From BQJD01 sp964350265 (GTDB taxonomy: Bacteria; Pseudomonadota; Gammaproteobacteria; Arenicellales; CAJQKF01), in NCBI GenBank assembly GCA_964350265.1, contig CAYGJZ010000004.1, positions 1 through 64,000 of the forward strand: a stretch of 64,000 nucleotides of DNA, written 5' to 3'. A program made the position numbers and the translations under genes. Each line of letters opens with the position of its first letter. Position 1 is the first letter of the stretch. This document shows positions 8,379-16,298 of the stretch, piece by piece. The notes under the pieces were generated by a model, which saw nothing but the letters and a program-made list of their open reading frames with translations, ran no database searches and was not told the DNA's origin.

Positions 8379-8555
8379 ATGAGCAAGAAGAGCAAGACGA
8401 AGCCCGCGTCGCGCAAGTCCGACAAGGCCGGCGAAGACCGGGCCGAGCGGACCCGTGGCCGTGTCGAGCAACGGGAGGAGGTGGAGATGCTGCCCAGCGA
8501 CACCAACGACTCGTCCGATATCTCCCCGCGGATCGCGTTCCTCGCCTACAACTGA
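8379..8555 (+). CDS. small protein of 58 residues, unrecognised
   Basis: It starts at ATG 8379 behind a strong, well-spaced Shine-Dalgarno (AAGGATAAGG) and ends at TGA 8553-8555. The peptide has three parts. The N-terminus is Lys/Ser-rich (MSKKSKTKPASRKSDKAGED). The middle alternates Arg and Glu (RAERTRGRVEQREEVEM). The C-terminus has an acidic Ser/Asp/Thr/Asn stretch (SDTNDSSD) ending in the short hydrophobic tail ISPRIAFLAYN. It has no cysteine, tryptophan or membrane helix. Codon use is GC-rich like its neighbours, so it reads as a native gene. I do not recognise the family. A leader-plus-tail precursor peptide or a nucleic-acid-associated small protein are both possible; no maturation enzyme adjoins it. 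Confidence 0.65.
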   Translation: MSKKSKTKPASRKSDKAGEDRAERTRGRVEQREEVEMLPSDTNDSSDISPRIAFLAYN

Positions 8556-8564
8556 TTCCCCGTC

Positions 8565-8587
8565 GGCGGCGCCCTCAGGCGCCCGCC
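8565..8587. terminator. hairpin between convergent small gene and aminotransferase
   Basis: GGCGGCGCC, loop CTCA, GGCGCCCGCC: a strong stem with one bulged C, sitting between and partly over the ends of the two convergent genes. There is no T-tract, so it may be a bidirectional stem-type terminator rather than a classic intrinsic one. Confidence 0.4.
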
Positions 8588-10362
8588 TGGGCCACCGGCA
8601 TGGCGCCGGCCGTGGCGACCGTGTCGGCCAGGTTCTCCCGCAGCAGCGTGAAGAATTGCAGCGCGCCCACTTCGCCGGCCAGCTTCACCGCTTCCCCGCC
8701 TTCGTCCAGCCGTTCCAGCCAGTCTTCCGCCTGCGCCAGTGCGCGGCGATGGTCGGCCGCGCGCAGTTCCGGGTCCGCTGCCGCGTCGACCACCGGTGAG
8801 CGGCCGGCCAGCAGGTCGTCGAAATGATAGCCCTCAACCGCGGCATGGTGGCTGAAGGCGCCGCAGGCCGGATCGAACCGGTACAGCGGCAGGAAGCGGC
8901 GGCCATGGCGGGCGACGAAGGCCACCGCCTCGACCAGGTAGTCGACCTCGGCATCGTCGAACACGTAGTGAAAGCCGACCCGGCACCAGCCCGGCTTGAT
9001 CCCCTCCACGCCCTCCACGATCCAGTGTCGGTAGCGACGCGCGGTGTCGTCGTCGATGCCGAGCAGGGCATGCCCGTAGGGTCCGGCACAGGAACAGCCG
9101 GCGCGGCTCTGGATGCCGAACAGGTCGTCGAGCAAGGTGGTGACGAAGCGCGGGTGCAGGTAGCCGTCGCCGTCACGCAGGTTGAACGAGACGATGCCGA
9201 TGCGCCGCGCCGGGTCGTCGACGCCGAGGATCTCGATGTTCGGCTCCTCGCGCCAGCGCCGGAAGGCGCGTGACAGCATCGCCGACTCGCGTTCCTCGAT
9301 CACCGTCTCTCCCACCGCCCGCTTCACCTCGAAGGCCATCGCCGCGCGCAGCAACTGGTTGATTCCCGGTGTGCCCGCTTCCTCGCGGGCCTCGATGTCG
9401 GCGACGTAGTGATGATCGCGGGGTCCGACGAAATCCACCGTGCCGCCACCGCCCAGGGTCGGCGGCAGGCCGCGGTCGTAGCACGCCTGGTTGAAGACCA
9501 GGATGCCGCTGGCGCCCGGTCCGCCGAGAAACTTGTGCGGCGAGATGAACACGGCATCCAGGGAGGCATCCCCGTCGCCCCGGGCGGGCGGGTTCATGTC
9601 CACCTTGACGTAGGGCGCGCTGGCGGCGAAGTCGAAGCAGGCCAGCGCCTGGTGGCGATGCAGCAGCGCGGCGATGCCGGCCACGTCGGTGCGCAGGCCG
9701 GTGACGTTGGAGGCGGCGGAGAACGAACCGATGCGCGGCCGCTGGCGGTAGGCGGGGTCGGTCAGCAGGGTCTCCAGGGCCGCCATGTCGATGCCGCCGT
9801 CGGCACCCAGCGGCACCTCGATGACAGTGGCCAGGCTTTCCCGCCAGGAGACTTCGTTGGAATGGTGCTCGTAGGGCCCGACGAACACCACCGGTTGCTG
9901 GGCGCGGCAGAAGTCGCGGAACTCGCGCAGGCCGCGTGCCCCCGCGTGGCGGCCCACCAGGTCGTCCAGGCGGGCCCGCGTGGCCGGCGGCAGGGCGACG
10001 CCGATGATCTGCTGCATGCGCGCGATGGCGCCGGTGGCGCCGGTACCCACCGCCACCACGCGGCCACCGGGGCCGGCGTTGACGCAGGTCTTGATCCGCT
10101 CCTTGGCCTCGTGCAGCAGGGTGGTCATGGTACGCCCGGTGACGTCGTCCTCGGTATGGCTGTTGGCGTAGATGGGCAGCAGCGCGGCCATGCGCGCCTC
10201 GACGAAGGTCAGCGCCCGCCCGGAGGCGGTGTAGTCGGCGTAGAGCATGCGCCGCTCGCCGAACGGCGTTCGCATCACGGCATCGCCACCGACGATGCAG
10301 GAACGCAGGCGGGCCGGGGTCAGCCCCTCGGCGAAGACAGGGGACGGGGAGGAAGCGGTCAT
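8575..10362 (-). CDS. class V aminotransferase-fold PLP enzyme (cysteine desulfurase/MoCo sulfurase-like)
   Basis: A 595-residue fold-type I PLP enzyme, longer than IscS/SufS (about 400). The Schiff-base lysine lies in AVFISPHKFLGGPGASG. The N-terminal MLYADYTASGRAL and YANSHTEDDVTGR match this group, as do the phosphate-binding GTGATGAI and GPYEHHSNEVSWRE. A cysteine-containing active-loop motif SRAGCSCAGPYGH sits about residue 395, and about 130 extra C-terminal residues follow. The substrate is unknown; cysteine or selenocysteine desulfuration or another lyase reaction are the family's usual chemistries. It is divergent from an Lrp/AsnC regulator with a palindrome in the shared promoter region, so that regulator is the likely controller. 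Confidence 0.85.
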   Translation of the reverse strand: MTASSPSPVFAEGLTPARLRSCIVGGDAVMRTPFGERRMLYADYTASGRALTFVEARMAALLPIYANSHTEDDVTGRTMTTLLHEAKERIKTCVNAGPGGRVVAVGTGATGAIARMQQIIGVALPPATRARLDDLVGRHAGARGLREFRDFCRAQQPVVFVGPYEHHSNEVSWRESLATVIEVPLGADGGIDMAALETLLTDPAYRQRPRIGSFSAASNVTGLRTDVAGIAALLHRHQALACFDFAASAPYVKVDMNPPARGDGDASLDAVFISPHKFLGGPGASGILVFNQACYDRGLPPTLGGGGTVDFVGPRDHHYVADIEAREEAGTPGINQLLRAAMAFEVKRAVGETVIEERESAMLSRAFRRWREEPNIEILGVDDPARRIGIVSFNLRDGDGYLHPRFVTTLLDDLFGIQSRAGCSCAGPYGHALLGIDDDTARRYRHWIVEGVEGIKPGWCRVGFHYVFDDAEVDYLVEAVAFVARHGRRFLPLYRFDPACGAFSHHAAVEGYHFDDLLAGRSPVVDAAADPELRAADHRRALAQAEDWLERLDEGGEAVKLAGEVGALQFFTLLRENLADTVATAGAMPVAQAGA

Positions 10363-10451
10363 CGAGGGGTCTCAGCGGTCACGGAATGCGGGCATGGTAC
10401 CCGCCAGGGCGAGGAAAATGGTTTTCTTCTACCCCGGTAATCCCATTTTTA

Positions 10452-10490
10452 TGGAATAATTTTCCAAGACCATCCAAAAATCTGGAAATA
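10452..10490. promoter_or_regulatory. candidate Lrp/AsnC operator in divergent promoter
   Basis: TGGAA-TAATT-TTCCA (10452-10466) is a 15-bp inverted repeat with an AT-rich centre, the classic architecture of Lrp-family sites. A second, looser repeat TCCA...TGGA lies at about 10473-10485. Both fall in an AT-rich stretch just upstream of the regulator's GTG (10495), with GGAAATA as its ribosome site, and face the divergent aminotransferase gene. Confidence 0.6.
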
Positions 10491-10494
10491 ACTC

Positions 10495-10986
10495 GTGGAC
10501 CGACTCGATCGCAAGATCCTCGCCGTGCTGCAGGCCGACGCCTCCCTGCCGGTGTCCGCGGTGGCCGAGCGGGTGGGATTGACCACCACCCCGTGCTGGC
10601 GCCGCATCCAGAACCTGGAGAAACGCGGCGTGATCACGCGCCGGGTCACCCTGCTCGACCGCGATGCGCTGAACCTCGGCGTGGACGTCTTCGTCGCCAT
10701 TCGCACCCGCGAGCACAATGCCGCCTGGCTGACCGCCTTCGCCGACGCGGTGGTGGAGTTTCCCGAGGTCATGGAGCTGTACCGGATGAGCGGCGAAGTG
10801 GACTACCTGATGCGGGTGGTGGTGCCGGACATCGCCTCCTACGACGCCTTCTACCGGCGCCTGATCCGTCGCATCGACATCCAGGATGTCAGCTCCAGCT
10901 TCGCCATGGAACGGATCAAGTACACCACCGAGCTGCCGCTGCACTACGCCGGCGACGACCGCGAACCGGGGTCTAGCGGGCGCTGA
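10495..10986 (+). CDS. Lrp/AsnC family transcriptional regulator
   Basis: A 163-residue feast/famine regulator. The N-terminal helix-turn-helix includes LDRKILAVLQADASLPVSAVAERVGLTTTPCWRRIQNLE, and the C-terminal RAM/AsnC effector domain includes VMELYRMSGEVDYLMRVVVPD, the amino-acid-binding and dimer core. The start is GTG 10495 after GGAAATA. The divergent class V aminotransferase and the downstream AzlCD exporter suggest an amino-acid-linked signal, but the ligand cannot be read from the sequence. The last 14 bases overlap the end of the convergent protease gene. Confidence 0.92.
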   Translation: MDRLDRKILAVLQADASLPVSAVAERVGLTTTPCWRRIQNLEKRGVITRRVTLLDRDALNLGVDVFVAIRTREHNAAWLTAFADAVVEFPEVMELYRMSGEVDYLMRVVVPDIASYDAFYRRLIRRIDIQDVSSSFAMERIKYTTELPLHYAGDDREPGSSGR

Positions 10987-11659
10987 CCGCGACGTCGCAG
11001 ATCAGCTCCTGGCCGAGCCAGGCGGCAAAGCCCAGCCGCGGCGTCGGGCAGACCGCCTCGCCGCGCAACTGCGATCGCTTGTAGAAGGGATGGTGCTGCT
11101 GCTCGGCCAGCTGGCGACGAAAGACGTTCTCCTCGTCGATGGCGGATGCCTCGGAGCGGAAGTACAGCCACGTGCCGGTCATCTTGTGCATGGCATGGGC
11201 CAGCTCGTGGTAGAGGTTCTGCAGCGCGGTGAACTCGATGGCGGTGTCACGGGCATCGAACACCCGGTGGCTGCCCTGCTCGGGGATGTAGGCATTGAAC
11301 AGGATGGTGACGTCTTCGCCAACGCCGTTGGTGAGGTTGGCGGTCATCGGCGCCTGGGTGCGGCCGGAGGAGAGCACCGCGTGGCGGAAGTGGCGGATGT
11401 CGAGACGATGCCCGCTGGCCGAGATGGTCCACAAGGTATCGACGCCCTTGGGCACCGTGGCAATGGCATCCAGCCAGCGCTTGAAGCGCAGCACCTCGGC
11501 CAGCGAACCGTGCAGGCTGATGCCAAAGCCGTAGTCGAGCTGGTTGTCGAAGCCGCCCAACGCGGTGGTGTCGCGATCGCCGTCCGCGGCCTGCGCGGCG
11601 AGGGCGAGACAACCGATGATGGCCAGGGCCACTCGACGAATCCGTCGCGTTGTCCTCAT
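10973..11659 (-). CDS. secreted zinc-metalloprotease-like protein (HELAH; M91-like)
   Basis: A 228-residue exported protein. Residues 1-25 (RRVALAIIGCLALAAQA|ADG) are a signal peptide. The active-site signature YHELAHAMHKMTGTW (HExxH, about residue 147) is followed by AIDEENVFRRQL, with a downstream Glu pair, and PFYKRSQLRG. This HELxHA...G...EExxxR arrangement resembles peptidase M91 (NleD/HopH1-type) domains. Those are usually effectors; here the protein carries a Sec signal and no secretion system lies nearby. Its substrate is unknown. The start at ATG 11659 was chosen for the signal peptide; an in-frame GTG at 11686 is the alternative and neither has a strong ribosome site. Confidence 0.75.
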   Translation of the reverse strand: MRTTRRIRRVALAIIGCLALAAQAADGDRDTTALGGFDNQLDYGFGISLHGSLAEVLRFKRWLDAIATVPKGVDTLWTISASGHRLDIRHFRHAVLSSGRTQAPMTANLTNGVGEDVTILFNAYIPEQGSHRVFDARDTAIEFTALQNLYHELAHAMHKMTGTWLYFRSEASAIDEENVFRRQLAEQQHHPFYKRSQLRGEAVCPTPRLGFAAWLGQELICDVAVSAR

Positions 11660-11769
11660 GAAAGGACAGCTTACGCGGTTTTTCACGAAAATGTCACCGC
11701 ACCGTCATCAAGCTGTCATCTGCCCCTGATCCAAGACGCGCCCGCGGGCAGGGCGACGGCGTTCGGCGG

Positions 11770-11775
11770 TACAAT
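11770..11775 (+). promoter_or_regulatory. -10 element (TACAAT) before azlC
   Basis: GCGGTACAATAGCGG contains TACAAT (5 of 6), giving a leader of about 50 nt before azlC. No -35 match at the right spacing. The same GGTACAAT context recurs before eamA and, on the minus strand, before the LPS-kinase-like gene. Confidence 0.4.
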
Positions 11776-11831
11776 AGCGGTTTGCACTGCGCCGGGCCTT
11801 TTACAACGGTCCGTGTGCCCGACACGAAACC

Positions 11832-12533
11832 ATGCCCGCATTCGTCCACCACCTCCTGCACGGCGCGCGTACCGCGCTGCCGCTGCTGCCCGGCATCGCC
11901 CCCTTCGGCCTGGTCACCGGCATCACCGCGGTGGAGTCCGGCCTGTCCACCACCGTCGCGGTGGCCATGTCGGCATTGATCTTCGCCGGCGCCTCCCAGC
12001 TGGCCGCCATCTCGCTGATGAGCGCCGGCGCCGCGCCGCTGGTGGTGCTGGCCACCATCTGGGTCATCAACCTGCGCTTCGCCATGTACAGCGCCTCGCT
12101 GGCACCACACTTCTCCCACCTCGGGCCACTGCGCAAGCTGCTCGCCGGCTACCTGCTGGTGGACCAGTCCTATGCCCTGTCCATCGTCCGCTTCGGCAAC
12201 ATGCCGCTGGCCGCGCGACTGCCCTACTACCTGGGCATCGGTGTCGCCATCTGGCCGGCATGGGTGGGCGCCACGCTGCTCGGTGCACTGCTGGGCACCG
12301 GGGTGCCGGATGCCTGGTCGCTGGAGTTCACCATGCCGCTGGTGTTTCTCTCCATGCTGGTGGCGGCGGTGCGCGATGGTCCGTTGCTGGCCGCGGCCAT
12401 CGTCGGCGGCCTGGTGGCCACCCTCGCCCAGGACATGCCGATGAAGCTCGGCATCATCACCGGCGCCCTGTCGGGCATCACCGCCGGCGTCATCGCCGAT
12501 CACTTCCGCCGCCGCCGGCCGGAGGCATCATGA
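11832..12533 (+). CDS. azlC: branched-chain amino acid exporter large subunit, AzlC family
   Basis: A 233-residue inner-membrane protein of the LIV-E/AzlC family. LPLLPGIAPFGLVTGI, IFAGASQLAAISL and NLRFAMYSASLAPHF are the conserved family segments, and several hydrophobic helices run through the chain. With AzlD it exports valine/leucine/isoleucine or analogues. Its stop overlaps the azlD start as ATGA, so the pair is co-translated. The nearest regulator is the Lrp/AsnC gene 0.9 kb upstream. Confidence 0.92.
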   Translation: MPAFVHHLLHGARTALPLLPGIAPFGLVTGITAVESGLSTTVAVAMSALIFAGASQLAAISLMSAGAAPLVVLATIWVINLRFAMYSASLAPHFSHLGPLRKLLAGYLLVDQSYALSIVRFGNMPLAARLPYYLGIGVAIWPAWVGATLLGALLGTGVPDAWSLEFTMPLVFLSMLVAAVRDGPLLAAAIVGGLVATLAQDMPMKLGIITGALSGITAGVIADHFRRRRPEAS

Positions 12534-12856
12534 GCGACTACCCGGTGCTGCTGGTGGTGCTGGTGGGCGGTCTCGGCACCTACCTGGTGCGTGTCTCCTT
12601 CCTGTTCATCCTCGGCAACCGCGTGGTTTCGCCGCTGGTGGAGAACATCCTGCGCTACATCCCGCCGGCCGCATTCGCCGCGCTGGCCATACCGGCGGTG
12701 GTGCGCCCGGAAGGGGTCATCGCGCTTGGACCGGACAATCTCAAGCTGCTGGCGGCGGTGGTGGCGCTGGTGGTGGGCTACCGGACCCGCAGCGTGATGT
12801 GGGTGCTGGTGTCGGGCATGGGCAGCCTGTGGCTGCTGACCTGGCTCGCCGCCTGA
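12530..12856 (+). CDS. azlD: branched-chain amino acid exporter small subunit, AzlD family
   Basis: A 108-residue membrane protein with three to four helices. GLGTYLVRVSFLFIL, ENILRYIPPAAFAALAIPAV and KLLAAVVALVVGYRTRSVMW match AzlD/LIV-E small subunits. ATG 12530 lies inside the end of azlC (ATGA), with GGAGGC just upstream as ribosome site. It functions with AzlC. Confidence 0.92.
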   Translation: MSDYPVLLVVLVGGLGTYLVRVSFLFILGNRVVSPLVENILRYIPPAAFAALAIPAVVRPEGVIALGPDNLKLLAAVVALVVGYRTRSVMWVLVSGMGSLWLLTWLAA

Positions 12857-12906
12857 GGCCCGCCGCATCGCCGGCCAACATCGACCACGACGAGAGGAGA
12901 CAACCC

Positions 12907-13323
12907 ATGGCAGAGCAATCCTTCGCCAACGGCCACTGCCAGTGCGGCGACGTTCGCTGGCGGGCCAGTGCCGCGCCGGTGCGCATGGCTCGCTGTCACT
13001 GCGCCGACTGCCGGCGCGCCTCGGGCACCGGACACATGTCGCTGGCCTTCTTCACCGAGGATACGGTGGACATCGACGGCGAGGTCTCAGGCTTCGCCGC
13101 CACCGCCGACAGCGGCAACACCAATACCCGCTACTTCTGCCCGCGCTGCGGTTCGCGGCTGTTCACCCGCAACTCGGCCAGGCCCGGGGTGGTGGGGATT
13201 GCCGTCGGCAGCGCCGAGAACAGCGACTGGTTCCAGCCCGGCGGCGTGGTCTACCTGCGTGGCCGGCCGGCGTGGGACGCCGAACCCGGCGACACGCCGG
13301 CCTTCGACGCCATGCCCACCTAG
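12907..13323 (+). CDS. GFA family (glutathione-dependent formaldehyde-activating-like) protein
   Basis: A 138-residue zinc-binding protein of the GFA/CENP-V fold. The ligand motifs are GHCQCGDVRW, ARCHCADCRRASG and YFCPRCGSRLF; these Cys residues bind the structural and catalytic zinc. The family includes Gfa, but most members are of unknown function. ATG 12907 has a good GAGGAGA ribosome site. It ends in TAG immediately next to the TAG of the convergent FAH-family gene (sequence CTAGCTAG). Confidence 0.88.
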   Translation: MAEQSFANGHCQCGDVRWRASAAPVRMARCHCADCRRASGTGHMSLAFFTEDTVDIDGEVSGFAATADSGNTNTRYFCPRCGSRLFTRNSARPGVVGIAVGSAENSDWFQPGGVVYLRGRPAWDAEPGDTPAFDAMPT

Positions 13324-14187
13324 CTAGGGCGCCTTGTCCGCGGCGGGCGCGGCCTGCACCTCGTGGTGCTGCACGCCCAGGCCGGACACTTCCAGCGTAA
13401 CCCGGTCGCCGGCCTCCAGGTAGACCGGCGGCTCGGCGCCCATGCCCACCCCGGCGGGGGTGCCGGTGGCGATGATGTCGCCCGGCTTCAAGGTCATGAA
13501 GCGACTGATGTAGGACACCAGGTAGGCCACCTTGAAGATCATGTCGGCGGTGTTGCCGGACTGTCGGCGGACACCGTTGACGTCCAGCCACAGGTCCAGC
13601 GACTGCGGATCCGGCACCTCGTCGCGGGTAACCAGGCACGGGCCGATGGGTCCGAAGGTATCGTGGGACTTGCCCTTCAGCCAGCCACCGGTGCCGGCGA
13701 GCTGGTGGTCGCGCTCGGAGACGTCGTTGACCGTGCAGTAGCCGGCCACGTACTTCAGCGCATCGGCCTCGCTGACCCGGCACGCGGTATAGGCGATGAC
13801 CACGCCCAGTTCCACCTCCCAGTCGGTCTTGCGCGATCCCGGCGGCAGCACGATGGGGTCGTCGGGGCCGCTGATGCAGGAAATCGCCTTGCTGAACAGG
13901 ATCGGCTCGGCGGGCACCTTCGCCCCCGACTCGGCGGCATGGTCGGCATAGTTCAGGCCGACGCCGATGAACTTGCCGACCCCGGCCAGGCAGGGACCAA
14001 GACGCACCTCGCTCTCGACCAGCGGCAACCCGGCCGGGTCGAGAGCGCGGATGTAGTCCATGCTCTCGGCGTCGAGCATGCGGGGATGGATGTCCTGGAC
14101 CACGTTGGCCAGGTCGCGCAGCTGTCCGTGCTCGTCGAGCAACGCCGGCCTTTCATGGCCAGGCGAACCGTATCTGGCGAATTTCAA
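13324..14187 (-). CDS. fumarylacetoacetate hydrolase family protein
   Basis: A 287-residue FAH-superfamily enzyme. GVGLNYADHAAESGAKVPAE, the metal-binding ELGVVIAYTA and DVSERDHQLAG, and the C-terminal GDIIATGTPAGVGMG all match ureidoglycolate-lyase-like/FAH hydrolases of catabolic pathways. The start is inferred as TTG 14187 (MKFARYGSPG), with GGAG nine bases upstream; this is the family's usual first motif, and no ATG is in frame nearby. Hydratase, hydrolase or decarboxylase chemistry on a diketo-acid is typical. The substrate cannot be told from the sequence. Confidence 0.88.
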   Translation of the reverse strand: MKFARYGSPGHERPALLDEHGQLRDLANVVQDIHPRMLDAESMDYIRALDPAGLPLVESEVRLGPCLAGVGKFIGVGLNYADHAAESGAKVPAEPILFSKAISCISGPDDPIVLPPGSRKTDWEVELGVVIAYTACRVSEADALKYVAGYCTVNDVSERDHQLAGTGGWLKGKSHDTFGPIGPCLVTRDEVPDPQSLDLWLDVNGVRRQSGNTADMIFKVAYLVSYISRFMTLKPGDIIATGTPAGVGMGAEPPVYLEAGDRVTLEVSGLGVQHHEVQAAPAADKAP

Positions 14188-14288
14188 CAGCGAAGGCTCC
14201 GGGGGACACCCGCGCGGCGGACGCCGGCGGGCAGGCGGTGGACGATGGAATATTTGTGACAGAATCGCCGGGGCAAGTAAAGCATCCC

Positions 14289-14660
14289 TCAGTCGGCCAC
14301 CGGCAGGCGGAACAGGTAGACGGTCAGCGCGCTGCCGATCACGGTCAGCAGCACCACCGCCCAGGCGGCGCCGACCAGCCACATCGACAGGCCCATGGTC
14401 AGCCAGATGGTGATCACCGCGCGCCGTCGTACCGCGCGTGGCAGCCGGCCACCGTCACGGAAACTGCGCACCATGGGTCCGAACCAGCGATGCGCGAGCA
14501 GCCAGCGATGGAACCTGGGCGAGGAGCGGGCGAAGCACCATGCCGCCAGCAACACGAACACGGTGGTCGGCATCAGCGGCAGAAAGATGCCGATCACCCC
14601 CAGCGCCAACGACACCCAGCCGGCGACGAACAGCAGGCCGCGCCACGGCCCGGCGCTCAA
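14289..14660 (-). CDS. YbaN/DUF454 family inner-membrane protein
   Basis: A 123-residue membrane protein. GWVSLALGVIGIFLPLMPTTVFVLLAAWCFARSS and HRWFGPMVRSFRDG are diagnostic of DUF454 (E. coli YbaN). Two hydrophobic hairpins flank the charged central loop. Function unknown in the family. It starts at TTG 14660, overlapping the TGA of the ThDP enzyme (TTGA), so it is translated from the same mRNA. Confidence 0.88.
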   Translation of the reverse strand: MSAGPWRGLLFVAGWVSLALGVIGIFLPLMPTTVFVLLAAWCFARSSPRFHRWLLAHRWFGPMVRSFRDGGRLPRAVRRRAVITIWLTMGLSMWLVGAAWAVVLLTVIGSALTVYLFRLPVAD

Positions 14661-16294
14661 CGGCCGCCGTCCCGGACCTGGCTGAGGGTGCGTCCCGGGG
14701 CAATGGCCTCCGGGTCAACGAGCAGGTGGATGATGGCCGGCAGGCCGGAATCCACCGCGCGGCGATAGGCAGCCTCGAAGGCGTCGGTGTCGCGCACGGT
14801 CTCGCCGTGACCACCGTGGGCACGGGCCAGCGCGGCGAAATCGGGATTGCGCAGGGTGGTGGCCGAGACGCGGCCGGGATAGCTGCGCTCCTGGTGCATG
14901 CGGATGGTGCCGTACATGCCGTTGTCCACCACGACGACCACGATGGCGGCATCGTGCTGCACCGCCACCGCGAACTCCTGGCCGGTCATCTGGAAGCAGC
15001 CGTCGCCGACCAGGCAGACCACCGGTGTCCGCGGATGGCGCAGCCGTGCCGCCACCGCCGCCGGCAGGCCGTAGCCCATCGACCCGGAGGTGGGCGCAAG
15101 CTGCGTGCCGAAGCGCCGGAAGCGGTGAAAGCGATGCAGCCAGCCGGCATAGTTGCCGGCACCGTTGGTGAGGATGGCGTCGTCGGGCAGCACGTCGCCA
15201 AGCCAGCGGACGATGGCGCCGACCTGCACCGCGCCGGGGTTCGACGGCGGCGTATCCGACCAGGCCAGGTACTCGGCATGGGCGGCGCGGCCTCGCTGGT
15301 TCCCGCCGTTGCCCCGCGGCGCGGCGGCGAGGAAGGCTCCCGGGGTGGCGCACAGGGCCAGCGTCGGGTGGTAGATGCGGCCAAGCTCCTCGGCCCCCGG
15401 ATGCACGTGCACCAGCGTCCTGCCGGGCTCCGGCATGCCCAGCACGGAGAAGCCCTGGGAGGGATTCTCGGAAAATCGTGCACCGACCAGCAGCAGCAGG
15501 TCGGCACGTTCCAGACGCTGTCGAAGGGCCGGGTTGATGCCGAGCCCCACGTCCCCGGCATAGTGATCGTGCAGGTGGTCGAACAGCATCTGGCGACGGA
15601 AGGAACAGGCCACCGGCAGGTCCCAGGACTCGGCGAAGTCGCGCAATGCCGTCACCGCGGTCTCGTTCCAGCGCGAGCCGCCGACCACCGCCAGCGGTTC
15701 GCGCGCCGATGCCAGCAGGTCCTCGAGCCGCGCCATGTCCGCCGGCGTCGGCGCCGGCTCGGCCACCTCCACCCGGCGTCCGGGCATCGCGGTACACGGC
15801 TCGCGCAGCATGTCCTCGGGCAGGGCCAGCACCACCGGGCCGGGCCGGCCGCTCATGGCCACGTGGAAGGCGTGGCTGACGATCTCGGGAATGCGGCTGG
15901 CATCGTGGATCTCGTCCACCCACTTGGCCATGCCGCCGAAGAAGCGGCGGTAGTCCACTTCCTGGAAGGCATCGCGGCCGACCATGTCGCGGCCGACCTG
16001 GCCGACGAACAGGATCATCGGCGTGGAGTCCTGCTGGGCCACGTGCACGCCGCTGGCGGCATTGGTGGCGCCGGGGCCGCGGGTAACCATGGCGATGCCC
16101 GGCCGGCCGGTCATCTTGCCGTCGGCCTCGGCCATCATCGCGGCACCGCCCTCCTGGCGGCAGACCACGGTCTCGATGGCCGAGTCGTGCAGGCCGTTGA
16201 GCACGGCCAGGTAGCTTTCCCCGGGGACGCAGAAGACGCGCTCGACGCCCTGCGCCTCGAGGCAGGCCACCAACTGCTGTCCGGCGTCGCTCAC
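14657..16294 (-). CDS. thiamine-diphosphate-dependent enzyme, acetolactate-synthase-like
   Basis: A 545-residue ThDP enzyme with the three canonical domains. The N-terminal Pyr domain has RVFCVPGESYLAVLNGL and the catalytic Glu in VVCRQEGGAAMMAEA. A central domain follows. The C-terminal PP domain has the cofactor motif GDGCFQMTGQEFAVAVQH...VVDN. Relatives include acetolactate synthase, sulfoacetaldehyde acetyltransferase and decarboxylases, and no partner small subunit is present, so a decarboxylase or carboligase role is plausible. The start is GTG 16294 (VSDAGQQL), four bases after the dehydrogenase stop. An upstream in-frame ATG would add residues with no family similarity. Confidence 0.85.
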   Translation of the reverse strand: MSDAGQQLVACLEAQGVERVFCVPGESYLAVLNGLHDSAIETVVCRQEGGAAMMAEADGKMTGRPGIAMVTRGPGATNAASGVHVAQQDSTPMILFVGQVGRDMVGRDAFQEVDYRRFFGGMAKWVDEIHDASRIPEIVSHAFHVAMSGRPGPVVLALPEDMLREPCTAMPGRRVEVAEPAPTPADMARLEDLLASAREPLAVVGGSRWNETAVTALRDFAESWDLPVACSFRRQMLFDHLHDHYAGDVGLGINPALRQRLERADLLLLVGARFSENPSQGFSVLGMPEPGRTLVHVHPGAEELGRIYHPTLALCATPGAFLAAAPRGNGGNQRGRAAHAEYLAWSDTPPSNPGAVQVGAIVRWLGDVLPDDAILTNGAGNYAGWLHRFHRFRRFGTQLAPTSGSMGYGLPAAVAARLRHPRTPVVCLVGDGCFQMTGQEFAVAVQHDAAIVVVVVDNGMYGTIRMHQERSYPGRVSATTLRNPDFAALARAHGGHGETVRDTDAFEAAYRRAVDSGLPAIIHLLVDPEAIAPGRTLSQVRDGGR

Positions 16295-16298
16295 CGCC

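Noticed and set aside
8193..8471. 92-codon minus-strand frame crossing the AT-rich island and the small gene
   Set aside because: It runs antisense to the better-supported small gene, has no ribosome site, and reads as an arbitrary hydrophobic sequence. Kept in mind only because it stays open through an AT-rich stretch.
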